A stretch of DNA of 64,000 nucleotides from Sideroxydans lithotrophicus (GCA_020723185.1 DYJI01000004.1:124001-188000), one strand, 5' to 3'. Positions 20,494-33,828 are shown, numbered from the stretch's first letter. Notes: generated by a model from the letters alone, not told the origin. Made by a program: numbers and translations.

Positions 20494-21141
20494 ATGCCAG
20501 CACAGAAGAATATCGTCATCCTCATCTCCGGTCGCGGCAGCAACATGGAAGCTTTGTTGCGCGCCAAGCTGCCTTGCCGTATCGCCGCCGTGATCAGCAA
20601 CAAGGCGGATGCGCAGGGGCTGGAGACGGCGCGCGCGCACGGCATCGAGACCGCCGTGGTGTCGCATCGCGACTACGCCGACCGCGAGGCGTTCGATAGC
20701 GCACTGGCAAAAGTTATCGATCACTATCAGCCCGACGTGGTCGTGCTGGCAGGTTTCATGCGCATCCTCACCGACGGCTTCGTGCATCGCTACACCGGGC
20801 GCTTGATCAACATCCATCCTTCGCTGCTGCCTGCCTACACCGGCGTCGACACGCATGCGCGTGCCCTGCAGGACGGTGTGAGGATCCACGGCTGTTCGGT
20901 GCATTTCGTCACACCCGCGCTGGATGGCGGCCCCATCATCATCCAGGCCGCCGTGCCGGTGCTGAGTGACGACACGCCGCAAACACTTGCGGCGCGCGTG
21001 CTACACGAAGAACACCGCATCTTCCCTCAGGCAGTGCGCTGGCTGTGCCTCGATCAGGCCAGGCTCGAAGCAGGCGGTCGCGTCACCATCGACCGCATGG
21101 AGCAGCTCGGCACCACCCTGATCTCGCCCGGACTGGATTGA
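20494..21141 (+). CDS. purN: Phosphoribosylglycinamide formyltransferase
   Basis: Transfers formyl from 10-formyl-THF to GAR in purine synthesis. It has 215 aa. Conserved blocks are LISGRGSNMEALL, NIHPSLLPAYTG with the catalytic Asn/His, and GCSVHFVTPALDGGPII with the aspartate. The ATG directly follows the purM stop. Confidence 0.96.
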   Translation: MPAQKNIVILISGRGSNMEALLRAKLPCRIAAVISNKADAQGLETARAHGIETAVVSHRDYADREAFDSALAKVIDHYQPDVVVLAGFMRILTDGFVHRYTGRLINIHPSLLPAYTGVDTHARALQDGVRIHGCSVHFVTPALDGGPIIIQAAVPVLSDDTPQTLAARVLHEEHRIFPQAVRWLCLDQARLEAGGRVTIDRMEQLGTTLISPGLD

Positions 21142-21142
21142 G

Positions 21143-21844
21143 ATGCGCGCCCTGTTCGCCCTGTTCCTCGCCAGCCTTGCCTTCAGCCTGTCGGCAGAAC
21201 CTTTGCCGCTGCGCATCGAGGCGAGTTATGACATCCTCAAGCAGGACATCAAACTGGCCGAAGTCAGCGAACTGTTCGAACGCAATGAGGATCGTTACCG
21301 CATCGTCAGTGTCACCAAACCGGTCGGTCTGCTGGCGCTGTTCCAGCCCGAGACCATCGTGATCACCAGCGAGGGCGAGATCGGCGAGACGGGCCTGCTG
21401 CCGCAACATTTCACCCATCGGCGCACGCGGAACACAGAGAAGAACAGCAGCGCGGATTTCGACTGGAGTCGCAATGAGCTTGCCCTGGGCAGTCACGACG
21501 GCCTCAAGTTGCTCACGCTGCCGCCGCACACCCAGGACCGCTTAAGCATGATGTACCAGTTCGTCATGCAGCCGCCGCGCAGCCGTCTGGAAATCCAGTT
21601 CAGCATGACCAATGGCCACAAGCTGGAAGAATATCGCTATCAATTGAATCCGGCGCAGACGGCAAGCGTACCGTTCGGCAACCTGCGCAGCTACTACCTC
21701 TACACCCAGCCGCAAAAGACCAAGTGGAAATCGGAGATCTGGCTTGCCGTCGATCACGGTTTCATCCCCTGCAAAGTGGTGGTGACAGAGGACGATGGTG
21801 CCCAGCTGGTGCAAGTCCTGCGCACCCTGAACATGGTGCCGTGA
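21143..21844 (+). CDS. DUF3108 periplasmic protein (first copy)
   Basis: A 233-aa predicted exported protein of unknown function with a signal peptide (MRALFALFLASLAFSLSA). The body fits DUF3108: Y-x-I/V beta-rich repeats and a C-terminal WLAVDHGFIPCKVVVTEDDG block. It begins one base after purN and overlaps the second copy by four bases, so it is likely co-transcribed. Confidence 0.8.
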   Translation: MRALFALFLASLAFSLSAEPLPLRIEASYDILKQDIKLAEVSELFERNEDRYRIVSVTKPVGLLALFQPETIVITSEGEIGETGLLPQHFTHRRTRNTEKNSSADFDWSRNELALGSHDGLKLLTLPPHTQDRLSMMYQFVMQPPRSRLEIQFSMTNGHKLEEYRYQLNPAQTASVPFGNLRSYYLYTQPQKTKWKSEIWLAVDHGFIPCKVVVTEDDGAQLVQVLRTLNMVP

Positions 21845-22953
21845 GCTTCGCTGCCTTGTCGTCCACCAGGCATCGACTCGCTATCGCACTGGCCATCTCC
21901 CTTGCGATCCATGCAATGTTGATGTGGTTGCCGCCCATCCAGCTGCCCGAGGCAGAACCCGACCTGCCGCCCCTGATCGCAAAACTGATCCCCCTGCCGC
22001 AGGTGCGCACCCCCACGGCGCGCGCCGCCACGTCCCGTCCTAAACCCGCAGCACCTCCGGTCGATGAACTAGCCGCTGCCGCCAGCGCCGCCGCCTTCAG
22101 TACCACTGCCTCGACCGAGCAGGCGTTGGCAGCCAGCCAGGTTGCAGTGACCGCCCCCGCTTCCGCCGTGGCGGCAAGCGATATGCCTGATCCAGCCAGT
22201 CAGGTCGCGGTGACCGCTCCCGAGATCGCCGTCTCCGCTGTGGTCGCCGCTTCCGCACCGACCGCTACAACGCCGGTCGCCGACGCCACTCCGCCCCCGC
22301 GCCCCGCTCTGCCCAAACATGCCTTCCTGAAATTCCAGGTGCGCATCGGCAAGAACGGTATGGCAGTAGGTGAAGCACGGCATGAATTGCGCATCACGGA
22401 CGGCCGTTACGAGCTCACCGCGACCACACGCACAGTCGGGCTGGCGCGACTGGTGAAATCCTACAAATTGGTGCAGACCAGTAGCGGAGAGACCGACGGC
22501 ACCGTATTGCATCCGCGGCAGTACAGCGAAGACAAGGAGGACGGCGGCGAACAGCGCAGGGACAGCGCCGAACTCGACTACACGGCGCGGAAGATCTCTT
22601 TCTCCTCCGGCCACAAGATGCCGCTCGGCGAATCCACCCAGGACATCCTGAGCATCCTCTACCAGTTCCCGCCTCTGCCCGCACCTGGCGACGTGCTGCC
22701 CATCGCCATCACCAATGGACGCGACTGGGAACGATACCGGTTCGAGATAGCCACCAATGAAGAATTGGTCACGCCGCTGGGCAAGTTGCACACGGTACAC
22801 TTCCGCAAACTGCATCCGCCCGGCAAGGAAGGACTGGAGATCTGGTTCGCGCAGGAATACCGCCTGTTGCCCGTTAAACTCCGCCACATAGATCGCGACG
22901 GCAGCATCTCCGGCGAAGCCATCATCACCGACATCCGCATCGCGGAGGAATAG
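21841..22953 (+). CDS. DUF3108 protein with TonB-like N-terminus (second copy)
   Basis: About 370 aa. The GTG at 21841 overlaps the previous stop (GTGA), and an N-terminal membrane helix follows (AIALAISLAIHAMLMWL). Then comes an Ala/Pro/Val-rich linker of some 100 residues as in TonB-type proteins, and a DUF3108 domain in the C-terminal half with IWFAQEYRLLPVKLRHIDRDG, matching the first copy. Function is unknown; periplasmic or envelope placement is inferred. Confidence 0.8.
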   Translation: MSFAALSSTRHRLAIALAISLAIHAMLMWLPPIQLPEAEPDLPPLIAKLIPLPQVRTPTARAATSRPKPAAPPVDELAAAASAAAFSTTASTEQALAASQVAVTAPASAVAASDMPDPASQVAVTAPEIAVSAVVAASAPTATTPVADATPPPRPALPKHAFLKFQVRIGKNGMAVGEARHELRITDGRYELTATTRTVGLARLVKSYKLVQTSSGETDGTVLHPRQYSEDKEDGGEQRRDSAELDYTARKISFSSGHKMPLGESTQDILSILYQFPPLPAPGDVLPIAITNGRDWERYRFEIATNEELVTPLGKLHTVHFRKLHPPGKEGLEIWFAQEYRLLPVKLRHIDRDGSISGEAIITDIRIAEE

Positions 22954-22961
22954 GGAACACC

Positions 22962-24275
22962 ATGCTACTCACAGAATACCGTCTCGACCTCACCATCCAG
23001 GCCGTGCGCGCCGCACTGAAAATGGAACATCCGGCGGACGCCGTGCTGCGCAACTTCTTCCAGACTGAGCGCATCGGCTCCAACGAACGCAAGCTGGTGG
23101 CGGAGACGCTGTTCGGCGTGTTGCGCCACCGCCTGCTGCTCGAATATGCCTGCACCATGGAAGAGAAAGGTATCGCTTCCGCGCGCCGCATGGCGCTGGC
23201 CTATTGGGTGCGCTTCGGCGGTTACAACCTGCGCGAGCTGAAACCCTTGCTCAAGGTGAAGGAAGAGGAATGGCTGATCAAGGTCAAAAGCATCGACGCT
23301 TCGACCTTGCCGCTCTCCATCCAGGCCGAACTGCCGGAATGGATCGTGGAGAAACTGCGCGCTTATCGCAGCGACGAAGATATCCTCGCGCTCGGCCTGT
23401 CCATGCAGCAGTCCGCCCCGCTCGACCTGCGCGTCAATTCGCTGTTATCCAACCGCAACGAAGTGCTGCAATCGCTGCAGGCGGAAGGCTATGAAGCCAC
23501 GGCCACGCCGTTCTCGCCCTATGGCATCCGCCTCAGATACAAACCCGCGCTGAACAAACACGCGCTGTTCCTCAGCGGGAAGTTCGAAGTGCAGGACGAA
23601 GGCAGCCAGTTGCTCGGTCTGATGCTGGCGCCGAAGCGCAACGACATGGTGGTGGATTTCTGCGCCGGCGCGGGCGGCAAGACGCTGATGCTGGGTGCAT
23701 TGATGAATTCGCAGGGCCGCTTGTACGCGTGGGACGTTTCGGAGAAACGCCTGACCAACCTCAAGCCACGCTTGAAACGCTCTGGCCTTTCCAACGTGCA
23801 AGCGCAACTGATCGCTCACGAGAACGACCAGAAGATCAAACGCCTCGCCGGCAAGATAGACCGCGTACTGGTAGATGCACCCTGCAGCGGACTGGGTACT
23901 CTGCGCCGCAACCCGGACCTGAAGTTCCGCCAGTCAGCGCAGAGCGTGGAAGAACTGAAAGCGAAGCAGCGCGCCATCCTGGATTCGGCCGCGCGGCTGC
24001 TGAAAAAAGGGGGGCGACTGGTCTATGCGACCTGCAGCGTGTTGCAGGAAGAGAACCAGGATATCGTCCGCGAATTCCTTGCCGCGCACCCCGAGTTCGC
24101 ATTGCTTCCCGCCGGTGCAGTGTTGACGCAACATCACATCGACCTGCCCATGGGCGACTATCTGCAACTCACCCCGCAGCAGCACGACACCGACGGCTTC
24201 TTCGCCGCCGTGCTGGAGCGCACCGGTCGGCCTGCAGGTATCGCCACCGAAGAAAAAGAAGAAGCGGTCTCGTAA
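22962..24275 (+). CDS. RsmB/NOP-family rRNA cytosine-C5 methyltransferase
   Basis: SAM-dependent RNA m5C methyltransferase, 437 aa. An N-terminal NusB-like helical part is followed by the catalytic domain: SAM loop DFCAGAGGKTL, DAPCSGLGTLRRNPDLK with the release cysteine, and YATCSVLQEEN with the nucleophile. The family includes RsmB; which site this one modifies is not clear, as betaproteobacteria often carry more than one member. Confidence 0.88.
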   Translation: MLLTEYRLDLTIQAVRAALKMEHPADAVLRNFFQTERIGSNERKLVAETLFGVLRHRLLLEYACTMEEKGIASARRMALAYWVRFGGYNLRELKPLLKVKEEEWLIKVKSIDASTLPLSIQAELPEWIVEKLRAYRSDEDILALGLSMQQSAPLDLRVNSLLSNRNEVLQSLQAEGYEATATPFSPYGIRLRYKPALNKHALFLSGKFEVQDEGSQLLGLMLAPKRNDMVVDFCAGAGGKTLMLGALMNSQGRLYAWDVSEKRLTNLKPRLKRSGLSNVQAQLIAHENDQKIKRLAGKIDRVLVDAPCSGLGTLRRNPDLKFRQSAQSVEELKAKQRAILDSAARLLKKGGRLVYATCSVLQEENQDIVREFLAAHPEFALLPAGAVLTQHHIDLPMGDYLQLTPQQHDTDGFFAAVLERTGRPAGIATEEKEEAVS

Positions 24276-24279
24276 CGGC

Positions 24280-24310
24280 AAAAGGGGCCGCGACCGCCAT
24301 CACGGCCCCT
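24280..24310. terminator. Terminator between convergent genes
   Basis: The stem AGGGGCCG (24283-24290) / CGGCCCCT (24303-24310) has a T-run on the minus strand, so it mainly ends the antiporter gene. Confidence 0.65.
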
Positions 24311-24324
24311 GGACATACTCTGCT

Positions 24325-25401
24325 TTACATCAATCCCATCGTCACCAGTGCGATGAATGCCGCGAACAGCGCAAAGTGACTGATTCCTTCGATGGCATTG
24401 GTCTCGCCGTCGTGCAGATTGTTCATCACCGTCAGGAAGGTCAGCAACAGCATGCCGCCCTGCACCGGCGTCAGCGCCATCACGATGCGCTCCCCCGTGA
24501 ACAGGGCGATCGCCTCGATCACCGGCAGCGTCAGCAGCACGGTCGCAAGCGATGCGCCCAGCGCGATGTTGACTGTGGTCTGCATGCGGTTGTTCTGCGC
24601 CGCGCGCAGGGCGGTGAGGATCTCCGGACTGGCCGAGATCAGCGCCACCAGCACTGCCGGGATCGCCTTGGGCAGACTGCTGCCGGACAGACCCGCATCA
24701 AGCAACACCGACAACACTTCCGACAGCAGACCGACCAGCACGATGGCCCCCAGCATGATGCCCACATGCAGGGCATTCGGGCTGTGCACCGTGTCGTGCG
24801 CCTCTTCTTCGGTCACCGACGAGTATTCGAAGAAGGTGCGGTGCTCCACCGTCTGCAGGCGCAGGAAAGCCGCATACATCACCGACATGGTGAGCACCGA
24901 GAAGATGGAATAGACCTGCCATTGCGCATCCGGAACGAAATCCGGGATGAACATGCCGATGCCGATGGCGACCAGCAGCATGGCGACGAAGGAATTGGCC
25001 GAGGAGATGTTGTACTTGGTCTGCCCGTGCTTCAGACCGCCGACGATGGCGGCCAGACCGAGGATGCCGTTGATGTCGAACATCACCGCCGCGAACACCG
25101 TGTCGCGCGCCAGCGTGGGATTCGGCGCGCCCTGCAACAGCACGACCAATATCACCACTTCCACCGACACCGCCGCCAGCGTGAGGATGAGTGTGCCGTA
25201 CGGCTCACCAAAGCGCACTGCCAACACCTCGGCATGGTGCGCGATGCGGAAGGCGACACCGATGATGGCTGCCAGTATCACCCCCAGCAGCCCCCACAGC
25301 ATGATCCCACCATGTTCAACCGCGCCATGCTCCAGCGCAAAACCCAAACCCAGCACCAACAATGCGACGAAGACGGGAACTTCATTCATCAGATATTTCA
25401 T
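24325..25401 (-). CDS. chaA: Calcium/proton antiporter, ChaA type
   Basis: Inner-membrane cation/proton exchanger of the CaCA family, 358 aa with about eleven hydrophobic segments. The two inverted alpha-repeats carry acidic motifs: GTLILTLAAVSVEVVIL in the first half and ALISASPEILTALRAAQNNRMQTTVNIALGASLATVLLT in the second. Likely roles are Ca, Na or K efflux at high pH. Confidence 0.87.
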   Translation of the reverse strand: MKYLMNEVPVFVALLVLGLGFALEHGAVEHGGIMLWGLLGVILAAIIGVAFRIAHHAEVLAVRFGEPYGTLILTLAAVSVEVVILVVLLQGAPNPTLARDTVFAAVMFDINGILGLAAIVGGLKHGQTKYNISSANSFVAMLLVAIGIGMFIPDFVPDAQWQVYSIFSVLTMSVMYAAFLRLQTVEHRTFFEYSSVTEEEAHDTVHSPNALHVGIMLGAIVLVGLLSEVLSVLLDAGLSGSSLPKAIPAVLVALISASPEILTALRAAQNNRMQTTVNIALGASLATVLLTLPVIEAIALFTGERIVMALTPVQGGMLLLTFLTVMNNLHDGETNAIEGISHFALFAAFIALVTMGLM

Positions 25402-25410
25402 GTTCTCACC

Positions 25411-25974
25411 TCACTCAAAATCAATCTCACGGTATTCCACTTTCACCACTACCAGCTCTTCCACACCGTCCGGCAAAGGCAGCATCAACACATCATCCTC
25501 GCGCGCCTTCAACAGCACGCGCGCCAGCGGCGAAACCCAGCTGATATGCCCCTTGCTCGCGTTCGCCTCGTCGATGCCGACGATGCTGTAGATGCGCTCG
25601 CTGCCATCTTCGTGGCAGACCGTCACGGAAGCACCGAAGAACACCTGCTCACAACCCTGTCGCTGTGCCGGATCGACGACCTCCGAGTTCTCCATGCGCT
25701 TGGCGAGGAAGCGCAGGCGGCGGTCGATCTCGCGCAAGCGCCGCTTGCCGTAGATGTAGTCGCCGTTCTCTGAGCGGTCGCCGTTGCCCGCCGCCCACGA
25801 CACGGTCTGCACCACGGACGGGCGTTCCACGTCCAGCAGATGCATGTACTCATCCTTGAGGCGGCGGTAACCCGCCGGGGTCATATAGTTCTTGGTTCCT
25901 GCCGGGAGCGCGGGCAACGACACCGAGTCGTCGTCATCTTCGGTGTCGTTCTCGCGGGTGAAAGCTTTGCTCAC
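25411..25974 (-). CDS. greB: Transcription elongation factor GreB
   Basis: Rescues backtracked RNA polymerase by stimulating transcript cleavage. It has 187 aa: an N-terminal acidic extension, then the coiled coil YMTPAGYRRLKDEYMHLL...GDRSENGDYIYGKRRLREIDRR with the acidic tip (DRSENGDY), and a C-terminal FKBP-like domain ending in VEYREI. YGKRRLREID is the GreB-type sequence. Confidence 0.94.
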   Translation of the reverse strand: MSKAFTRENDTEDDDDSVSLPALPAGTKNYMTPAGYRRLKDEYMHLLDVERPSVVQTVSWAAGNGDRSENGDYIYGKRRLREIDRRLRFLAKRMENSEVVDPAQRQGCEQVFFGASVTVCHEDGSERIYSIVGIDEANASKGHISWVSPLARVLLKAREDDVLMLPLPDGVEELVVVKVEYREIDFE

Positions 25975-26004
25975 GGGTACTGCTTGGAAAGGATCGGATA
26001 CGAG

Positions 26005-26469
26005 TTAAAAGGGAATATCGTCGTCGAAGTTGTCGAAGTTGCCCTTCGCCGCGGGGGCTGCGGCCGGACGCGCTGCCGGCGCGCTACGTGCCGGTGCGGG
26101 AGCACCGCCATCGTCCATCACTTCGAAGCTGCCGCCACCGGCCTTGCCGCCCAGCATCTTCATCTCGTTCACCACGATCTCGGTGGTATAGCGGTCCTTG
26201 CCTTCCTTGTCCTGCCATTTGCGGGTCTGGATGCGGCCTTCGACATAGATCTGCGAACCCTTCTTCAGATATTCTCCGGCGATCTCTGCCAGACGGCGAT
26301 AGAACACCAGATTGTGCCACTCGGTGCGCTCCTGCTTCTCGCCGCTCTTGTCCTTATAGTTCTCGGAAGTCGCCAGGGTGACGTTGGTCACCGCCTCGCC
26401 GCTGGTCATGTAACGGGTCTCCGGGTCTTTTCCCAGACGCCCCACCAGAATTGCCTTGTTCACTGACAT
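26005..26469 (-). CDS. ssb: Single-stranded DNA-binding protein
   Basis: Coats single-stranded DNA in replication and repair. It has 154 aa with an N-terminal OB fold ([21 protein letters not shown]), a Pro/Ala-rich linker, and the acidic partner-binding tail DDDIPF. It lies one base from the upstream transporter gene. Confidence 0.96.
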   Translation of the reverse strand: MSVNKAILVGRLGKDPETRYMTSGEAVTNVTLATSENYKDKSGEKQERTEWHNLVFYRRLAEIAGEYLKKGSQIYVEGRIQTRKWQDKEGKDRYTTEIVVNEMKMLGGKAGGGSFEVMDDGGAPAPARSAPAARPAAAPAAKGNFDNFDDDIPF

Positions 26470-26470
26470 C

Positions 26471-27847
26471 TCATACTCCCTTCACTAATTGTTCTACCGC
26501 GTCTTCGTCGAAGCCGCCCATCTCCACCTTGAGGCAAGCGATCTGCTCGTTACCGACCACCAGCACCTCGCGCACGCCGCGCAATTGTGCCAGAGACAGA
26601 CGCAATGTGCTCGCCGCCGCATCATCCATCTCGGGCAGGTGATACATCCGGGTCATCAAGGGTTCGGGCGCTCGCATTCCGGATGCTACCGCCAGCCACA
26701 CCAGCAACATCGCCACCGCGAACATCAGTACCGCATCGCCGCCATACAACTGCATCAGCAGACCGCCCATGGCCGAACCGAAGAACGCCCCCAGGAACTG
26801 CACGCTGCTGAACACGCCCATCGCCGTGCCCTTGGACGCCAGCGGCGCGATCTTGCTGACGATGGAAGGTTGGGTCGCCTCCAGCACGTTGAATGCGGTG
26901 AAGAAGACCAGCAGGGTGAACGCCATGCCCCACAGACTATCCTGCAAAAACAGGATGCCCAGTTGCGCGACCGCCGCCAGTCCGATGGCCAGCATGAACA
27001 CCTGTTTCAGTTTGGCCTTCTTCTCCGCGATGATGATCGGCGGAACCATCAGCACGAAAGCGATCAGCATCACCGGCAAGTACACCTGCCACTGGTGAGC
27101 TGCATCCAGCCCGTTCGAGCGCAGGATGAACGGCACCTGCATGAACACCGACATCAGGATCGCGTGCAGGGTGAACACGCCGAAATCCATGCGCAGCAGG
27201 TCTGCATTGTGCAGCACCTCTTTCAGCTTGCCGGTGTTGGCTTCGGTATCGGAGTGGAAGCGCGTGATGCGCGGCTGCGGGATGTACCACAGCACCATCG
27301 CGATGGACACGAAGGCCAGCACACCGGTCAGCTCGAACATACCCGACATGCCGATGGTCTTGTACAGCAACGGTGACAGCACCATGGACAGCGAGAACGT
27401 CACGCCTATGGTCATACCGATCATCGCCATCGCCTTGGTGCGGTGCTCCTCGCGCGTCAGGTCGGCGGTCAGTGCCATCACCGCCGCGTTGATCGCGCCC
27501 GCGCCCTGGATCACGCGCCCTGCGATGATCCAGTAGATATCGTCCGCCGCCGCCGCGATGAAACTCCCTGCCGCGAACAGCAACAGACCGGCGATGATGA
27601 CCGGCTTGCGTCCGTAACGGTCGGATAACCAACCGGCCGGGATCTGCAGGATCGCTTGCGTCAGCCCGTAGGCACCCAACGCCACCCCGATCAGAAAATG
27701 GCTCTCGCCACCCGGCAGTTGCTCGGCATACAGGGCGAAGATGGGCAGGATGATGAACAGGCCCAGCATGCGCAGGCCATAGATGCTTGCCAGGCCAATG
27801 CTGGCGCGGCGCTCGAACGGGGTCATTGCGGGATCTGAAGCGGACAT
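26471..27847 (-). CDS. yajR: MFS transporter, YajR-like
   Basis: Major facilitator drug/proton antiporter-like protein, about 458 aa. It has twelve hydrophobic segments, with motif A ([13 protein letters not shown]) between helices 2 and 3. The C-terminal 60 residues ([27 protein letters not shown]) form a ferredoxin-like YAM domain, as in E. coli YajR. The start is uncertain: Met at 27847 and 27826 are both possible, and an open frame extends to 27928. It is divergent from uvrA and close-packed with ssb. Confidence 0.88.
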   Translation of the reverse strand: MSASDPAMTPFERRASIGLASIYGLRMLGLFIILPIFALYAEQLPGGESHFLIGVALGAYGLTQAILQIPAGWLSDRYGRKPVIIAGLLLFAAGSFIAAAADDIYWIIAGRVIQGAGAINAAVMALTADLTREEHRTKAMAMIGMTIGVTFSLSMVLSPLLYKTIGMSGMFELTGVLAFVSIAMVLWYIPQPRITRFHSDTEANTGKLKEVLHNADLLRMDFGVFTLHAILMSVFMQVPFILRSNGLDAAHQWQVYLPVMLIAFVLMVPPIIIAEKKAKLKQVFMLAIGLAAVAQLGILFLQDSLWGMAFTLLVFFTAFNVLEATQPSIVSKIAPLASKGTAMGVFSSVQFLGAFFGSAMGGLLMQLYGGDAVLMFAVAMLLVWLAVASGMRAPEPLMTRMYHLPEMDDAAASTLRLSLAQLRGVREVLVVGNEQIACLKVEMGGFDEDAVEQLVKGV

Positions 27848-27962
27848 GACGCTGGGGGCGGGGTTTCGGAAGGCGCGTATCTTAACAGTTCTGGCTATCC
27901 GTCTGATAGCCACGCCCTTCTCCGCCATAGCGCACCCACAATTTTTCTTGCGGTCGGGGCTG

Positions 27963-27991
27963 TTGGGTAAGCATCCGTTTTCGCGTATATT
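27963..27991 (+). promoter_or_regulatory. Probable uvrA promoter
   Basis: TTGGGT (27963-27968), 17 bases, TATATT (27986-27991). No LexA-type CTG-N10-CAG operator is seen around it, so SOS control of uvrA is not supported by this sequence. Confidence 0.5.
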
Positions 27992-28024
27992 GGCGGGTCG
28001 TTTTCAATGGCCCGTTCGCTTCAC

Positions 28025-30844
<2,820 letters not shown>

Positions 30845-30881
30845 CAGTGCCGCACCACGGCTCCCAAAGTCGCCAAAATGA

Positions 30882-30906
30882 AAAAGGCCGGGTGACCCGG
30901 CCTTTT
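30882..30906. terminator. Terminator between uvrA and rplQ
   Basis: The stem AAAAGGCCGGG/CCCGGCCTTTT with a TGA loop has A- and T-runs on both sides. It ends both uvrA and the alpha operon. Confidence 0.88.
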
Positions 30907-30927
30907 CTTCATGCCCAGCGGCTGTCT

Positions 30928-31317
30928 TTATTCAGCCACTTCCACTGCTTCGGCGTCCATCGGACGATCGACCAGCTCGATCAGCGCCATCGGCGCGTTG
31001 TCACCCTTACGGAATCCGAACTTCAGGATGCGGGAATAACCACCGTTGCGCGCCGCATAACGCGGGCCGAGTTCGTCGAACAGCTTGGTGACCATCTCGC
31101 GGTCACGCAGGCGGGCGAATGCCAGGCGCTTGTTGGCCAGGCTGGGATTCTTGCCCAGGGTCAGGATAGGTTCTGCCACACGGCGCAGTTCCTTTGCCTT
31201 GGGCAAGGTGGTCTTGATCGCTTCGTGGCGCAGCAGCGAAACAGTCATATTGCGCAACATCGCCAGACGGTGGCTGCTGGTGCGGTTGAGTTTTCTAAGT
31301 CCTAAACGGTGACGCAT
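30928..31317 (-). CDS. rplQ: 50S ribosomal protein L17
   Basis: 129 aa, last gene of the alpha operon. The N-terminus [20 protein letters not shown] is diagnostic. L17 sits near the exit tunnel of the large subunit. It follows rpoA by 45 bases and precedes a bidirectional terminator. Confidence 0.97.
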   Translation of the reverse strand: MRHRLGLRKLNRTSSHRLAMLRNMTVSLLRHEAIKTTLPKAKELRRVAEPILTLGKNPSLANKRLAFARLRDREMVTKLFDELGPRYAARNGGYSRILKFGFRKGDNAPMALIELVDRPMDAEAVEVAE

Positions 31318-31362
31318 GATTTTCCTCTCTTGCTTTCTGACCCGGTGTCTACCGGGCGAGCT

Positions 31363-32334
31363 TTATTTCTCGGACACTGCCGTCCAGTTTTCCAGCTTGA
31401 TACCCAGCGACAAGTCGTGCTCGGCCAGCACCTGCTTGATCTCGTTCAGAGATTTGCGGCCCAGATTCGGGGTGCGCAACAGGTCGGCTTCAGTGTACTG
31501 GATCAGGTCGCCGATGTAATGGATACTCTGGGCCTTCAAGCAGTTCGAAGAGCGCGGAGTCAGTTCCAGATCATCGACCGGGCGCAGCAGCATTGGATCG
31601 ACCTTCGGCGCGGCGGGCTTCTCGACCGGTGCCGGCGTGCCTTCCAGTGCGGCGAACACGGAGAACTGTTCGACCAGGATGCGCGCTGCATAGCGGATGG
31701 CCTCTTCCGGATCGATTGCGCTGTTGGTCTCGATGTCGATGATCAGCTTGTCCAGATCGGTGCGCTGTTCTACACGCGCGCTCTCGACTGCATAGCTCAC
31801 GCGGGAGATCGGGCTGAACGAAGCATCCAGCGCGATATGGCCAACAGCGCGGCTCGAGCCCGGTTGCTGACGCGAGATGGCGGAAACATAACCGCGTCCC
31901 TTCTCGACCTTGATCTCCATGTCCAGTTTGCCGCCTGCTGTCAGATGTGCGATGACATGGTTGGGATTGATCACTTCGGTATCGGCATCGACTTCGATGT
32001 CTGCGGCAGTGACCACGCCAGCGCCGGACTTCTTCAATTGCAGTGTAGCCTCAGGCGCGCCGTGCAGCTTCAGGACCAGCCCCTTCAGGTTCAAGAGGAT
32101 CTCGACCACGTCTTCCTGCACGCCGTCGATCGGGGAGTATTCATGCAGCACCCCGGCGATCTTCACTTCAGTCACGGCATAGCCGGGCATGGAAGACAGC
32201 AGGATGCGACGCAGGGCATTGCCCAGCGTATGGCCGTAGCCGCGCTCGAACGGCTCCATCACAACGCGCGCCTGAGTGGCGGAGATGTTCTGGACGTCGA
32301 TGATGCGTGGCTTCAACAGGTTATTTGTAGGCAT
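31363..32334 (-). CDS. rpoA: RNA polymerase subunit alpha
   Basis: 323 aa. The N-terminal domain for dimerisation and core assembly includes [24 protein letters not shown]. The C-terminal domain for activator and UP-element binding includes [45 protein letters not shown]. The linker near residue 235 is Pro/Ala-rich. It is located between rpsD and rplQ as usual. Confidence 0.98.
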   Translation of the reverse strand: MPTNNLLKPRIIDVQNISATQARVVMEPFERGYGHTLGNALRRILLSSMPGYAVTEVKIAGVLHEYSPIDGVQEDVVEILLNLKGLVLKLHGAPEATLQLKKSGAGVVTAADIEVDADTEVINPNHVIAHLTAGGKLDMEIKVEKGRGYVSAISRQQPGSSRAVGHIALDASFSPISRVSYAVESARVEQRTDLDKLIIDIETNSAIDPEEAIRYAARILVEQFSVFAALEGTPAPVEKPAAPKVDPMLLRPVDDLELTPRSSNCLKAQSIHYIGDLIQYTEADLLRTPNLGRKSLNEIKQVLAEHDLSLGIKLENWTAVSEK

Positions 32335-32351
32335 ATGCGACTCCGCGTTGA

Positions 32352-32981
32352 TTACTTGGAATACAACTCGACAATGAGGTGCTCATTGATGGTTGCAGGC
32401 AGTTCGGTACGCTGAGGAACCGCCTTGAAGGTGCCTTTGAATGCCTTGGCATCCACATCCAGCCACTCCGGGAAACCGCGCTGCGCTGCGGCATCCAGAG
32501 ATGCTTTGAGTCGCAGTTGCGCGCGAGCTTTCTCATTGACTTCGACCACATCACCGGGCTTGACGATGTAGGAAGGGATGTTCACACGTTTGCCGTTGAC
32601 CAGGATGCTGTTGTGACGCACGGTCTGACGTGCTTCCGCACGCGAGCCGCCGAAGCCCATACGATAGGCGACGTTGTCCAGACGGGATTCCAGCAACTGC
32701 AGCAGGTTCTCACCGGTGATGCCCTTGGCAGTCGTTGCGCGCTTGTATGTCAGGCGGAACTGACCTTCCAGGATGCCATAGATACGACGGACCTTCTGCT
32801 TTTCACGCAGCTGGCCACCGTACTCGGACAAACGCTGGTTGCGGCGCTGACCGTGCTGTCCGGGAGGATATGCACGACGCTCTACCGCGCACTTGTCGGT
32901 AAAGCACTTCTCTGCCTTCAGGAACAGCTTCTCGCCTTCGCGGCGGCACTTACGGCATTTTGCATCAAGATTTCTAGCCAA
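32352..32981 (-). CDS. rpsD: 30S ribosomal protein S4
   Basis: 209 aa primary 16S-binding protein with the four N-terminal cysteines ([18 protein letters not shown]) of a zinc-type S4 and the S4 RNA-binding domain ([23 protein letters not shown]). In E. coli S4 represses the alpha operon; no matching pseudoknot was examined here. Confidence 0.98.
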   Translation of the reverse strand: MARNLDAKCRKCRREGEKLFLKAEKCFTDKCAVERRAYPPGQHGQRRNQRLSEYGGQLREKQKVRRIYGILEGQFRLTYKRATTAKGITGENLLQLLESRLDNVAYRMGFGGSRAEARQTVRHNSILVNGKRVNIPSYIVKPGDVVEVNEKARAQLRLKASLDAAAQRGFPEWLDVDAKAFKGTFKAVPQRTELPATINEHLIVELYSK

Positions 32982-32993
32982 GATCGATACTCC

Positions 32994-33383
32994 TTAAATA
33001 CGACGCTTCTTCGGAGGACGGCAGCCGTTGTGCGGCACCGGCGTGATATCCGAAATGCTGGTGATTTTGAAACCGGCGGCGTTCAACGCGCGCACAGCGG
33101 ATTCGCGACCCGGACCAGGCCCCTTGATGCGCACTTCCAGATTCTTCACACCGCACTCGGCAGCAGACTTGCCAACGACTTCGGCAGCGATCTGTGCAGC
33201 GAAAGGTGTACTCTTGCGAGAACCCTTGAAGCCTTGCGCGCCACTGGTAGACCAAGCCAGAGTGTTGCCCTGACGGTCTGTGATGGTCACGATGGTGTTG
33301 TTGAAGGAAGCGTGAACGTGCGCGATACCCTCGGCAACGTTCTTCTTTACTTTCTTACGCACTTTCGTGCTGGTCTTTGCCAT
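32994..33383 (-). CDS. rpsK: 30S ribosomal protein S11
   Basis: 129 aa platform protein contacting the 3' end of 16S rRNA. Typical blocks are [19 protein letters not shown] and [19 protein letters not shown], ending in [13 protein letters not shown]. Middle of the alpha operon. Confidence 0.98.
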   Translation of the reverse strand: MAKTSTKVRKKVKKNVAEGIAHVHASFNNTIVTITDRQGNTLAWSTSGAQGFKGSRKSTPFAAQIAAEVVGKSAAECGVKNLEVRIKGPGPGRESAVRALNAAGFKITSISDITPVPHNGCRPPKKRRI

Positions 33384-33403
33384 GTCTGCAGTCCTCTACT
33401 TGA

Positions 33404-33769
33404 TTACTTTTTCGCGCCGGCGATGGATTTACGCGGGCCTTTGCGGGTGCGCGCATTGGTGCGGGTACGCTGACCACGGCTCGGCAAGCCGCGACGATGA
33501 CGCAAACCACGGTAGCAGCCCATATCCATCAGGCGCTTGATGTTCATCGTGACTTCACGGCGCAGGTCACCTTCAACGGTGAACTTTGCGACTTCGTCAC
33601 GCAGCTTTTCCATTTCGGAATCGCTGATGTCCTTGATCTTGGAAGATGTCGACACGCCGGCTGCAGCACAGATCTGCTGCGCACGTGTGCGCCCGATGCC
33701 ATAGATGGCGGTCAACGCAATCACAGCGTGTTGATGGTTTGGAATGTTTACACCGGCAATACGAGCCAT
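33404..33769 (-). CDS. rpsM: 30S ribosomal protein S13
   Basis: 121 aa head protein that contacts the P-site tRNA and the large subunit. [26 protein letters not shown] opens the protein and the basic tail [14 protein letters not shown] closes it. First gene of the alpha operon, after rpmJ. Confidence 0.98.
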   Translation of the reverse strand: MARIAGVNIPNHQHAVIALTAIYGIGRTRAQQICAAAGVSTSSKIKDISDSEMEKLRDEVAKFTVEGDLRREVTMNIKRLMDMGCYRGLRHRRGLPSRGQRTRTNARTRKGPRKSIAGAKK

Positions 33770-33798
33770 GCAGCTACCCTATCGTTCAAAAGTTGCGA

Positions 33799-33828
33799 AT
33801 TCTAACATCCAGCGGCGATTGTACTCAA
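33799..33828 (-). promoter_or_regulatory. Possible alpha-operon promoter
   Basis: TTGAGT (33823-33828), 18 bases, TAGAAT (33799-33804) on the minus strand in the rpmJ-rpsM gap. The -10 matches those of the spc and str promoters; the -35 is weaker and the spacing long. Confidence 0.42.

Noticed and set aside
27848-28024. LexA-controlled SOS box upstream of uvrA
   Set aside because: No CTG-N10-CAG or close variant is present in the divergent region.
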